A DNA stretch of 64,000 nucleotides, from assembly GCA_944472155.2 (NCBI GenBank), contig OX235271.1, positions 26,792,977-26,856,976 on the forward strand, in the 5' to 3' direction. Positions within the stretch are counted from its first letter, which is position 1; each line of letters opens with the position of its first letter. This DNA comes from Trichobilharzia szidati (lineage: Eukaryota > Platyhelminthes > Trematoda > Strigeidida > Schistosomatidae). The notes below the pieces were generated by a model. That model saw nothing but the letters and a program-made list of their open reading frames with translations. It ran no database searches and was not told the DNA's origin. Position numbers and translations under genes: made by a program. This document shows positions 1 to 9,223 of the stretch, in pieces.

Positions 1-585
1 GATTTTTTGTAATGTTTACTTCTTCATAATGGAAACCACAATTACTTGATGATATGTGAAGTGAAAACTTTATTTTAATTAAGACAACTTCTAATCATTA
101 TTATTTTAGTGTTCAAATACTTCACATTATTTTTATTTTGTTAAAATTGTGTAACTTATCAACAGCTTAAACATGTGATTTTCTATCGTCGATCAATTTT
201 TAAGTTAAAATTTTGATATGCAGAAGAAAACATAATAGATACTCTTCTGAATACCTCTGACTACTTCTGGCATGTGATTGTCTCTTGTCAAATCTAAGAT
301 AACAACACTTCAGGAGTTATTTACACCGACTGCTAGTTTAAGAATACAGTGTGAAATCGGTTGAGCATGGTTGAGAAGTTGCATTAACCGTAAGAAGATT
401 GATAAGAAAACCACAGATCGTGTGCAAAACACAGACATCAGGACACTGGCCAACAGGCGCTATTTGTGGCATCAACAAGATATCTAGTTATCGAAAAAAA
501 GCATCAATTGTCCCGCAACTCGCCTCATCGTTCTTCGTGGTAATGCGACATGGAGCTTGAAAGTTGAACAAATGAAAAGGAAACC
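1..585. other. AT-rich flank without a recognised gene
   Basis: I see no coding exon, RNA gene or recognisable transposon here. It is the left flank of the PLE palindrome. If the STT3A gene to the right continues leftward, this could be intron, but no STT3 motif was found. Confidence 0.5.
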
Positions 586-980
586 TTCAATAGAGAATGA
601 AAGACCAGATTTGCAGTATAAAATGATATCATTCTATTTCACAGGTTCTCATCAGCTGCAAACTACCTGAAATTACAATGGTTATAAATAATAACATTTC
701 ATACTTCATTGTTTGAAAGATAATAGAGAAAACATTATAAGATGAACGCATCCGGAATATAAGGATTAAAATTTATAGTTTAAGTTACCATCAATTTATA
801 TACTATCAAACTATGAAAAAAAGGCAAAAGGGGGGGGGTGAGTGAGAGAAGACAGAAAAATCTAATAAACAGTGTCAACATGGCAACTCAAGAAGGTCAA
901 AGTTCATCAAATTGAAAACTTGCTTAGTGAGTTGAGCTCACTAGTGTGTATGACTAATCAGTGTAATGAAAGTGATACGG

Positions 981-2987
981 TTACCAAGGGAGTGAGAGAT
1001 TGACTACACTCTCTTTCTGTGTGCATAAGTTTGGTCTGAGACGTTTGATTGCAATTGCTTCAGCAAATCGTAGTAGATTCGCTGTCCTTTGTATGTTTAA
1101 TATTTTGAAGGATTTGGAAATCTCGACAAAATGGCCCGTATCCACAAGGTGTCTGGTAATTGCACTTTGTAAATATCTGCTTCCTTTTAAGCATAAGTTT
1201 CTCGGAATATGCTCTGAAAACCGGATAGAAGCCCTTCTTTCTGTCCTTCCAATGTACTTGCTGCCGCAGGTGCACGTAAATTTATAAATGCAGTTGGAGG
1301 TAACATCAGCAGGGTACTTATCCAGTTTCGATTGGCTTATAGAGCATGTAGTACTGTATAGTGTCACCAGATTGGCTGCAGGGAAGCATCTCTTTATTGC
1401 TCCTTTCATCCTCTTTTCAATCTTTTGCGATACTGTTTCTCCTTTGTATGGGAGGCAAATGAACACTTTCTTCTTTTCAACTGTTGGATACTTCTCTTTC
1501 TCATCTCTTTCTTTGCTGTACTTTAGGATAAATCCTTTTGGATACCCGTTTTCCTTAAGGCATTTTTCAACAAAGCTTAATTCTTCTTCTACCTTGTTAG
1601 GCGAACATAACTTCCTGGCCCTGTCGTACAGTGTCCTTACTAATCCCCGCTTATAGCTTATAGGGCAGAAGCTGTTGTAGTGAAGGTATTGTCCAGTCCA
1701 AGTTTCTTTTCTGTAGATGGACTTTTCGACCGTTCCATCGTTTCTTCTTTTTACATTTAGGTCCAGGAAATTGAACTCATCGTTGTGTTCATATTCCATG
1801 GTGAATTTAATGTTTGGGTGGATCTCATTAAGGCGGTCAAATAATACGGATGCCTGACTCATGTCGTTACAAACAACAAACGTATCATCGACATATCGAC
1901 GATAGTATGTTGTTTCATTGATAGCGTCACTCAGTCGCGTCTGTTCGAGATAACCCATGAAGATGTCGGCTAGAATAGGTCCTAGAGGTGAACCCATGGC
2001 GACCCCATCAATTTGTCGGTAGAATTGGTTATTGAATCTAAATTGGATGTCTTTTGTGCAAAGAATTAGTAGTCGCTTCATCTCTGACTCCGGTAATGGC
2101 AATAGATCTGTTTGTTTACAAATGATGTCTATTGTTTCCATCACTGGTACATTTGTAAATAAGGCAGTCACGTCGTATGACACCATTAGTTTATTTGATA
2201 TATCAACATGGTCGACTTCTTTAGAAAATTGGAAGGTGTCATCCAAGCTATGATTTGAAAATTTCTGTCGAATTGGCTTCAATGAATCAGCTAGCCATCG
2301 AGCTAGTTTGTGGCATGGTGAGTTTATCATTGATAGTATGGGTCTTAAGGGCACATTGGCCTTATGGATTTTCGGTAGACCGTACATAAATGGGAGTCGT
2401 CCACCTTTTGACCTGAGTTCATTGTAAGTTTTGTTGTCAATCAGTTTCTTGATGAGGAGTTCTTTGAGGCATTTATTTACTTTATTTTCAAATGACGTTG
2501 TTGCATCCTTCTTAGTTTTGTCCACCTGAAATTTTTCGGAATCGTTAAGAATTGTCAACATTTTATGTACATAATCAGTTTTATTCATTATAACAACTCC
2601 AGAGCCTTTATCGGGTCTAAACATGACGATGTCATCATTTTCACATAGTCTCCTTAGTGCCGCTCTATGCTCCTCAGTAAGCATATTTTGTTTTTCGGAT
2701 GGTGATGTGTGGTATTGGTTGGCTATATCAACCAGTTTGGACTTTAGCCATCCTCGTTTGTCTTCGTCCACAGGTTGCAGGTCAGCAAGTTGATAGTATA
2801 AGTATTCAAACTGCGTTTCTGTATCTATACGGTTTATGTGCTTTTTAGGGACGTGAAACTTGAATCCCAAAGATAAAGCTTCTAATTCAATTTTGCTTAA
2901 TTGTAAATTTGACAGATTACAAACGTAACGTTCAGGTGCTTCTGGGAAGTCTTCAGTTAACTTTTCCTTGACTAATGCACCTGAACG
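981..2987 (-). CDS. Penelope-like element RT + GIY-YIG endonuclease, 5'-truncated, frame open
   Basis: This is the polyprotein of a Penelope-like retroelement: reverse transcriptase followed by a GIY-YIG nuclease. The frame is open from a stop at 2988-2990 to the stop after LSLPW. It has no convincing ATG start and is shorter than full Penelope proteins (about 800 residues), so the 5' end is missing. Counting from the Gly-Phe-Lys-Phe segment at 2870: YGLPKIHK lies near residue 163, motif A (SYDVTALF) near 231, GSPLGPILAD near 293 and the catalytic YVDD near 326. The GIY-YIG region (CIYKFTCTCGSKYIGR, then an EH pair) lies near 527-554. No inactivating change is visible, so this copy is young or its chain could still fold. 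The host flank is unclear; it may sit in an STT3A intron. Confidence 0.93.
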   Translation of the reverse strand, partial: RSGALVKEKLTEDFPEAPERYVCNLSNLQLSKIELEALSLGFKFHVPKKHINRIDTETQFEYLYYQLADLQPVDEDKRGWLKSKLVDIANQYHTSPSEKQNMLTEEHRAALRRLCENDDIVMFRPDKGSGVVIMNKTDYVHKMLTILNDSEKFQVDKTKKDATTSFENKVNKCLKELLIKKLIDNKTYNELRSKGGRLPFMYGLPKIHKANVPLRPILSMINSPCHKLARWLADSLKPIRQKFSNHSLDDTFQFSKEVDHVDISNKLMVSYDVTALFTNVPVMETIDIICKQTDLLPLPESEMKRLLILCTKDIQFRFNNQFYRQIDGVAMGSPLGPILADIFMGYLEQTRLSDAINETTYYRRYVDDTFVVCNDMSQASVLFDRLNEIHPNIKFTMEYEHNDEFNFLDLNVKRRNDGTVEKSIYRKETWTGQYLHYNSFCPISYKRGLVRTLYDRARKLCSPNKVEEELSFVEKCLKENGYPKGFILKYSKERDEKEKYPTVEKKKVFICLPYKGETVSQKIEKRMKGAIKRCFPAANLVTLYSTTCSISQSKLDKYPADVTSNCIYKFTCTCGSKYIGRTERRASIRFSEHIPRNLCLKGSRYLQSAITRHLVDTGHFVEISKSFKILNIQRTANLLRFAEAIAIKRLRPNLCTQKESVVNLSLPW

Positions 2988-4934
2988 TTACGTTTGTAAT
3001 CTGTCAAATTTACAATTAAGCAAAATTGAATTAGAAGCTTTATCTTTGGGATTCAAGTTTCACGTCCCTAAAAAGCACATAAACCGTATAGATACAGAAA
3101 CGCAGTTTGAATACTTATACTATCAACTTGCTGACCTGCAACCTGTGGACGAAGACAAACGAGGATGGCTAAAGTCCAAACTGGTTGATATAGCCAACCA
3201 ATACCACACATCACCATCCGAAAACAAAATTTGCTTACTGAGGAGCATAGAGCGGCACTAAGGAGACTATGTGAAAATGATGACATCGTCATGTTTAGAC
3301 CCGACAAAGGCTCTGGAGTTGTTATAATGAATAAAACTGATTATGTACATAAAATGTTGACAATTCTTAACGACTCCAAAAAATTTCAGGTGGACAAAAC
3401 TAAGAAGGATGCAACAACGTCATTCGAAAATAAAGTGAATAAATGCCTCAAAGAACTACTCATCAAGAAACTGATTGACAACAAAACTTACAATGAACTC
3501 AAGTCAAAGGGTGGACGACTCCCATTTATGTATGGTCTACCGAAAATCCATAAGGCCAATGTGCCCTTAAGACCCATACTATCAATGATAAACTCACCGT
3601 GCCACAAACTAGCTCGATGGCTAGCTGATTCATTGAAGCCAATTCGACAGAAATTTTCAAATCATAGCTTGGATGACACCTTCCAATTTTCTAAAGAAGT
3701 CGATCACGTTGACATATCCAATAAACTAATGGTGTCATACGACGTGACTGCCTTATTTACAAATGTACCAGTGATGGAAACAATAGACATCATTTGTAAA
3801 CAAACAGATCTATTGCCATTACCGGAGTCAGAGATGAAACGACTACTAATTCTTTGCACAAAAGACATCCAATTTAGATTCAATAACCAATTCTACCGAC
3901 AAATTGATGGGGTCGCCATGGGTTCACCTCTAGGACCCATTCTAGCAGACATCTTCATGGGCTATCTCGAACAGACGCGACTGAGTGACGCTATCAATGA
4001 AACAACATACTACCGTCGATACGTTGATGATACTTTTGTTGTTTGTAACGACATGAGTCAGGCATCCGTATTATTTGACCGCCTAAATGAGATCCACCCA
4101 AACATTAAATTCACCATGGAATACGAACACAACGATGAGTTCAATTTCTTGGACCTAAATGTAAAAAGAAGAAACGATGGAACGGTCGAAAAGTCCATCT
4201 ACAGAAAAGAAACTTGGACCGGACAATACCTTCACTACAACAGCTTCTGCCCTATGAGCTATAAGCGGGGATTAGTAAGGACACTGTACGACAGGGCCAG
4301 GAAGTTATGTTCGCCCAACAAGGTAGAAGAAGAATTAAGCTTTGTTGAAAAATGCCTTAAGGAAAACGGGTATCCAAAAGGATTTATCCTAAAGTACAGC
4401 AAAGAAAGAGGTGAGAAAGAGAAGTATCCAACAGTTGAAAAGAAGAAAGTGTTCATTTGCCTCCCATACAAAGGAGAAACAGTATCGAAAAAGATTGAAA
4501 AGAGGATGAAAGGAACAATAAAGAGATGCTTCCCTGCAGCCAATCTGGTGACACTATACAGTACTACATGCTCTATAAGCCAATCGAAACTGGATAAGTA
4601 CCCTGCTGATGTTACCTCCAACTGCATTTATAAATTTACATGCACCTGCGGCAGCAAGTACATTGGAAGGACAGAAAGAAGGGCTTCTATCCGGTTTTCA
4701 GAGCATATTCTGAGAAACTTATGCTTAAAAGGAAGCAGATATTTACAAAGTGCAATTACCAGACACCTTGTGGATACGGGCCATTTTGTCGAGATTTCCA
4801 AATCCTTCAAAATATTAAACATACAAAGGACAGCGAATCTACTACGATTTGCTGAAGCAATTGCAATAAAACGTCTCAGACCAAACTTATGCACACAGAA
4901 AGAGAGTGTAGTCAATCTCTCACTCCCTTGGTAA
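2968..4934 (+). pseudogene. Penelope-like element RT + GIY-YIG, frameshifted copy
   Basis: This is the plus-strand partner of the element to its left, with the same domains in the same order: APERYVCNLSN at the truncated start, RT motif A, YVDD, and a C-terminal GIY-YIG. One A is missing from an A-run near 3220 relative to the left copy (4 A instead of 5), and an A-to-T change follows. The frame therefore breaks, and reading resumes at MLTEEH (3231) and runs 567 codons to 4934. Seven residues differ from the left copy: E/K, R/K, I/M, D/G, Q/K, A/T and P/L. The RT and nuclease motifs are intact downstream of the frameshift, so the lesion looks recent. Confidence 0.92.
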
Positions 4935-5330
4935 CCATATCACTTTCATTACACTGATTACTCATACACACTAGTGAGCTCAACTCACTAAGCAAGTTTT
5001 TAAATTGATGAACTTTGACCTTGTTGAGTTGCCATGTTGACACTGTTTATTAGATTTTTCTGTCTTCTCTCACTCACCCCCCCCCCTTTTGCCTTTTTTT
5101 CATAGTTTGATAGTATATAAATTGATGGTAACTTAAACTATAAATTTTAATCCTTATATTCCGGATGCGTTCATCTTATAATGTTTTCTCTATTATCTTT
5201 CAAACAATGAAGTATGAAATGTTATTATTTATAACCATTTTAATTTCAGGTAGTTTGCAGCTGATGAGAACCTGTGAAATAGAATGATATCATTTTATAC
5301 TGCAAATCTGGTGTTTTTTTCTCTATCGAA
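4935..5330 (+). mobile_element. PLE 3' UTR with candidate structured terminus
   Basis: This is the non-coding 3' part of the right-hand PLE, mirrored at 586-980. The last 90 bases hold two interleaved inverted repeats. ATTTCAGGT (5243-5251) pairs with ACCTGTGAAAT (5270-5280), and TTTGCAG (5254-5260) pairs with CTGCAAA (5300-5306). A palindromic hairpin centred on GATATC (about 5280-5298) lies between. CTGATGA follows the first TTTGCAG strand directly and GAAA follows soon after, as in a hammerhead core, but no stem II can form between them. Hammerhead motifs have been described in PLEs, and this may be a variant or decayed form. Confidence 0.5.
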
Positions 5331-5399
5331 ATTTATCAAGGGAACCAAATGTATGAAAAGGCTAACTGTCCTTGACCACTAATGTTCGCTTTCTATCTC

Positions 5400-5935
5400 C
5401 CCTGTTCAGTGGCATAATATGGTCAGTAATGCTGAGTTTAGGCATTAAGTGTTAGGTAAGGAGGGTAAGTCAGTCGATGAGGTTGTGTAGCCGCATCGAT
5501 TGAGGTGGCTAGAAAACGTGTTTCGCTTACGAAGCCATCGCCTTCCCCTGTCGAGCAATATTATCTGACATGACGGTTAAGTTACGGGTGGTTAAATCAA
5601 AACTTTGAGTCAATTCATGGAGTCGCTGATAGTTGATTTGAATGAACCATATGAGGAGGTGTAGACTGCCTGGTCGGTTGGGGTTCTCAGGACGCTGAGA
5701 ACCAATGGCTGGTGACTGTTAGTGATATGGCTTGAAATCGTTGTCACTGGTGCAAATACATTCATTCTTGGTAAACTCCCAGATTCAGTAAGTTTTTTTC
5801 TTATCCGTTTTATTCTTATTTCTCCCACACATTTATGCTCATTGTAGTTCTCTTTTCTCTACTTTTTTTATGTTACATGGAGTGTGGTAACTTCACCTGC
5901 TGCACTGTTGTGACTGACTGACTGGTTTGAACATA
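5400..5935 (-). repeat. Non-coding repeat family D, minus copy
   Basis: Minus-strand copy of a repeat also seen at 5950-6470, 8320-8860 and 62230-62480. Shared marks include the segment GAGCCATATCACCAA, a CCAACC-AGGCAGTCTACA stretch, and a TACACTCCATGTAG end. It faces the copy at 5950 across about 20-50 bases, so the two form an inverted pair. No protein is encoded. I do not recognise the family. Confidence 0.6.
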
Positions 5936-5949
5936 GAACTTTGCACTGG

Positions 5950-6470
5950 ATGTGCAGCAGTTCCAGTTGCTACACTCCATGTAGCACATTCAGCAAGAGA
6001 ATAGAGTAAATGGAGGTTCAAAAGAGAGATAACAAACAGAAATATGAGGCAAAAAGAATAGTAATATGGAAGAACAATAGAATTTTATTGGATATTATAG
6101 ATCACAAGGAGTGGATGTATCTGCATCAGCCATTGAGAACGAGGATTTTGAGCCATATCACCAATTGTCTCCAGCCTTTATTGGATTTTACCATCCCGAG
6201 GACCCCAACCAGGAAGTCTACACCTCCCGATGTGGCTAGCCTAAACTAACTGTTGTGGATTTCATTGACTAATAAAGCCATGTTTTGGTTTGACCACCAC
6301 TAGCACCTCTTTTGCTACCCGATCCATCCTATGTGAGCTAACATTTCCCGTTGGTCGAGGAAGGCGATAGCTAGGCATGCATGCGTAACACATGTCCCAA
6401 CCATCTCAATCAATGTAACTGCAGCTGCACTTTTGTGCAAAGTTCTACATTGAAAATTCAGCTAGTTCAG
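5950..6470 (+). repeat. Non-coding repeat family D, plus copy
   Basis: Plus-strand partner of the 5400-5935 repeat, starting near CAGCAGTTCCAGTTGC and the ACTCCATGTAG motif and running through the CCAACCAGGAAGTCTACA stretch. An open frame of 79 codons inside it (6010-6249) is not conserved in the other copies and is not taken as a gene. Confidence 0.6.
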
Positions 6471-6512
6471 TTTGAGCTACTTCAATATCAGCCATTGACT
6501 ATCATCAGAAGC

Positions 6513-6555
<43 letters not shown>

Positions 6556-6970
6556 ATATGATTCAGTCTGAAATGCAGAATATTTTTACCTAGAGAAGGC
6601 TGTACTGACTTAGACTTATATTCTAAAATCTCGATTTTATTATAGTCAATTAAGCACTACTTACTCTACACACCGTTAAACGTTATGAACAAAGAGTATT
6701 CTAACATTTTATTATTTATCTAACTGTCGATTCATTGTGTGCGTCCATGAAATGTTTACCAGTTTAGTAAAACAAAAACCTTTTTGTCATATGATTCTTG
6801 TATCAATCCACACAGAATTGCACACATATTAAAAATGTTAGTCATTAGTGAATTACACACTGCATACCATAAGCAGTTGCTGCTACTCGGGTCATTCACT
6901 AAGCTATGATCGGCAACAGTTGTTTTCTGTGAATGCTAATAATACTACTACTATCTAGTTAGCCAAGTAG
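6471..6970. other. Non-coding stretch with (TA)n microsatellite
   Basis: A (TA)n tract of about 40 bases occupies 6514-6553. The rest is AT-rich with no recognisable exon or repeat. Confidence 0.6.
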
Positions 6971-7200
6971 GTGTGTCGATGGTTCAGTGGTAGAATATGC
7001 TTGCCAACCACACACACACACACCCTCAAATGGCCTAGGATTCGATTCCCAGCCGACACACTCCTAAATCTCGCCTAGCCACGGTAGTAATCCCGGTAAA
7101 GAGGTAAAGTTGGATGTGAAAGAAACACTACTGCGACTGAAACTCCAAAGCTCAAGCTTGAAGCCCTATGTTCTATATTCAGGACGTAAAGAAATGAAAA
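6971..7200 (+). mobile_element. tRNA-headed SINE, type A
   Basis: The head (GTGTGTCGATGGTTCAGTGG, then GGATTCGATTCCCAG) resembles the A and B boxes of a Pol III tRNA promoter. A (CA)n expansion at about 7009-7022 lies inside it. The tail carries GCTTGAAGCCCTATGTTC, which matches the 3' end of the RTE LINE in this window. Related copies lie at 30333, 58834, 63130 and, more decayed, at 29005 and 51690. Confidence 0.75.
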
Positions 7201-8319
7201 GAAAAAAAGGTTAACCAGGTTGAAATTGGTGGGATGGGGTTCGAACCCGGGACCAAGTGGCCGAAAATCCTATAACTAATGAATATATATATATAACTCT
7301 TAGTTTCAGTATATCGCATTCACCGTAAAATATTTAGCAAAAACGAACTGAGGTGGACAAAACAAAATCAAACTTTGAACTCTGTAGGATTCCATACACC
7401 CAGATTCCTTTGATTAGTTTGAAGCACAAAACACGAACGAAGAAGATATTTGCAATGTTAAAAAGACCTTATATGTTTCAATTTTATGGCTCTTCTTCAG
7501 CTCCTTAAACAGTCTAAAGATCACATATGTTGTTATTATAAATGTAAATTATATAAAATACTTCAAAAGATTACTTCACCTCGAAAGACATAGAGTAGTG
7601 GAACAAAGGGCATGAGCACAAGATAGTTAACATTCTAACAATCAGAGTTTATTTATGCATAATAAGAGGGTGGGAGTGGAAAAAAAGGTAAGCAAGGGTA
7701 AAATTATTATGCAAGCGAACCATTAAGTAAATTGGAGACTTAATAATAAGTTCAATTCATAGGGTGAAAGTTAAGAAAAGTTGCGACGCCATTACTATCA
7801 ACAAAAAGACAGTGTGATTAATCTCACAGTACTCTGCACTAGATGTGTCTTTTGTAGGGTCACAACATTTTCATTCACTGAGCTGTACTTGTTACTCATC
7901 TCCTAGTTTACGTGGTCGCTTGTTTGTTTAATAATTCTATTTTTACTTACTGTATCTTTTCACTCACAGCGCATCTCTAGTTGTTCGGTTATAAACAACT
8001 ACACTGTGTATATACCACTCGTTCCACTACAGTACTAAGAATTATTAAACACCCTATAAGTTGAAATAATTTTTAAATTATGTTATATATTTACACTTAT
8101 ATATATAATAACTTATGTGAACTTTAGACTGTTAGGGCAGTTGAAGAAAAGCCGTGAAATAAAAACAAGTGAGTTCTGTTTTTATCCTGCAAACATTTAT
8201 ATTCATTTTTCTTTTGCTCACACTTCTCAAGATTCGCTAGTTACATTTCGAATACCTAGACAAAAACACACTAAAGCATGCATACTTAATCCCACTAGAA
8301 GTAATACAAATGACTGAAT
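7201..8319. other. AT-rich stretch, nothing recognised
   Basis: A stretch around 7225-7260 (GGTTCGAACCCGGGACC) resembles a decayed tRNA-like B box. Otherwise no exon, transposon or structured repeat is evident. Confidence 0.45.
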
Positions 8320-8860
8320 TCCAACATAGAAGTGCAACAGCTGAAGTTACCACACTCCATGTAGCATACAAAGGTAGAGAAAAGTGAACTACAATGAGCA
8401 GAAATGTGCGACAGAAATAAGAGTAAAACGGATGAGCAAAAAAACTTACTGAATCTGGGAGTTTACCAAGAATGAATGTATCTGTACCACACTGATGACG
8501 ATTTTGAGCCATATCACCAACTGTCTCCAGGCATTGGTTCTTAGTGTCCTGAGAACCCCAACCGACCAGGCAGTCTACAACTCCCTACGTGGCTGGCTCA
8601 AACCAACTGTGTCAAAGACTTCGTGGATTGATTCCAGGTTTCGGTTTGACCACGTCTAGCCCTCTTCCAACTTATTGTATGTCAGCTAACATTACTCGTC
8701 GAGGAAAGCGATGGCTGGGCATGCACAACACACATGTCCTAGCCACCTCAAACGATCCAGCTTCAAAACCCCATCGATTGCCTTGCCCTTCTTATCTATT
8801 ACTCTATACGCCAAACCTCAATATTTATTACTTATCATATTATAGTAGCACTTGACACAA
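8320..8860 (+). repeat. Non-coding repeat family D, third copy
   Basis: It aligns by eye with the 5400-5935 copy (reverse complement) and with 5950-6470, from the ACACTCCATGTAGC motif through GAGCCATATCACCAAC and CCGACCAGGCAGTCTACA to the GTCGAGGAAAGCGATGGC segment. Its short open frames (8237-8512 minus, 8589-8855 plus) are not shared between copies. Confidence 0.6.
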
Positions 8861-9223
8861 AAGATGGAAGGCAAACAGATAGCCTTTTCATAAATTTCTC
8901 CTTCCGATGACTATGTCCCATAGACTCATAGAGGAGATCAGAGACAACTACTGCGCAGTGGACATGTCCTTTGATCTATAGTCGAATATCACGTCTACAC
9001 GCCAGAGATGGCGAAAGAGTTAACATTTTGATAAGTGTACGTAGTCCAAACTCTTATTATCGCCCTGCTAATTACTTCTTTCTTGTTAATTGCATAAGAA
9101 ATGTTTTACTAGAGAAAATCGAAACTGATATTAATGGGGACACAGAAAAATCAAAAAGGAATAATTATAAATTTAATGTGTAAAAAAAATATATACGAAA
9201 AACAAAAGAAAATACTGACTAAC

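Larger units (their letters stand above)
586..5330. repeat. Large inverted repeat (palindrome) of two Penelope-like elements
   Basis: The left arm (586-2939) is the reverse complement of the right arm (2977-5330). Both arms are about 2.35 kb and are separated by 2940-2976. Homology covers the coding region, the 3' UTR (including a G8/C10 homopolymer near 831 and 5078) and the distal end near 586 and 5330. The two encoded proteins differ at only seven positions over the 567 residues they share, so the arms are close but not identical. The copies lie head to head: 5' ends meet at the centre and 3' ends point outward. Small differences (homopolymer length, one frameshift) argue against a trivial assembly fold-back, though only long reads would settle that. 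Confidence 0.95.

Noticed and set aside
1000..1656. Open frames antisense to the left PLE (95 and 122 codons), and their mirror at 4259-4915
   Set aside because: They exist in both arms only because the arms are copies of one coding sequence; no motif, and they are shadows of the RT-nuclease frame.
5243..5306. A canonical hammerhead ribozyme at the PLE 3' end
   Set aside because: Core words are present but the eight bases between CTGATGA and GAAA cannot form stem II, so it is reported only as a candidate structure.
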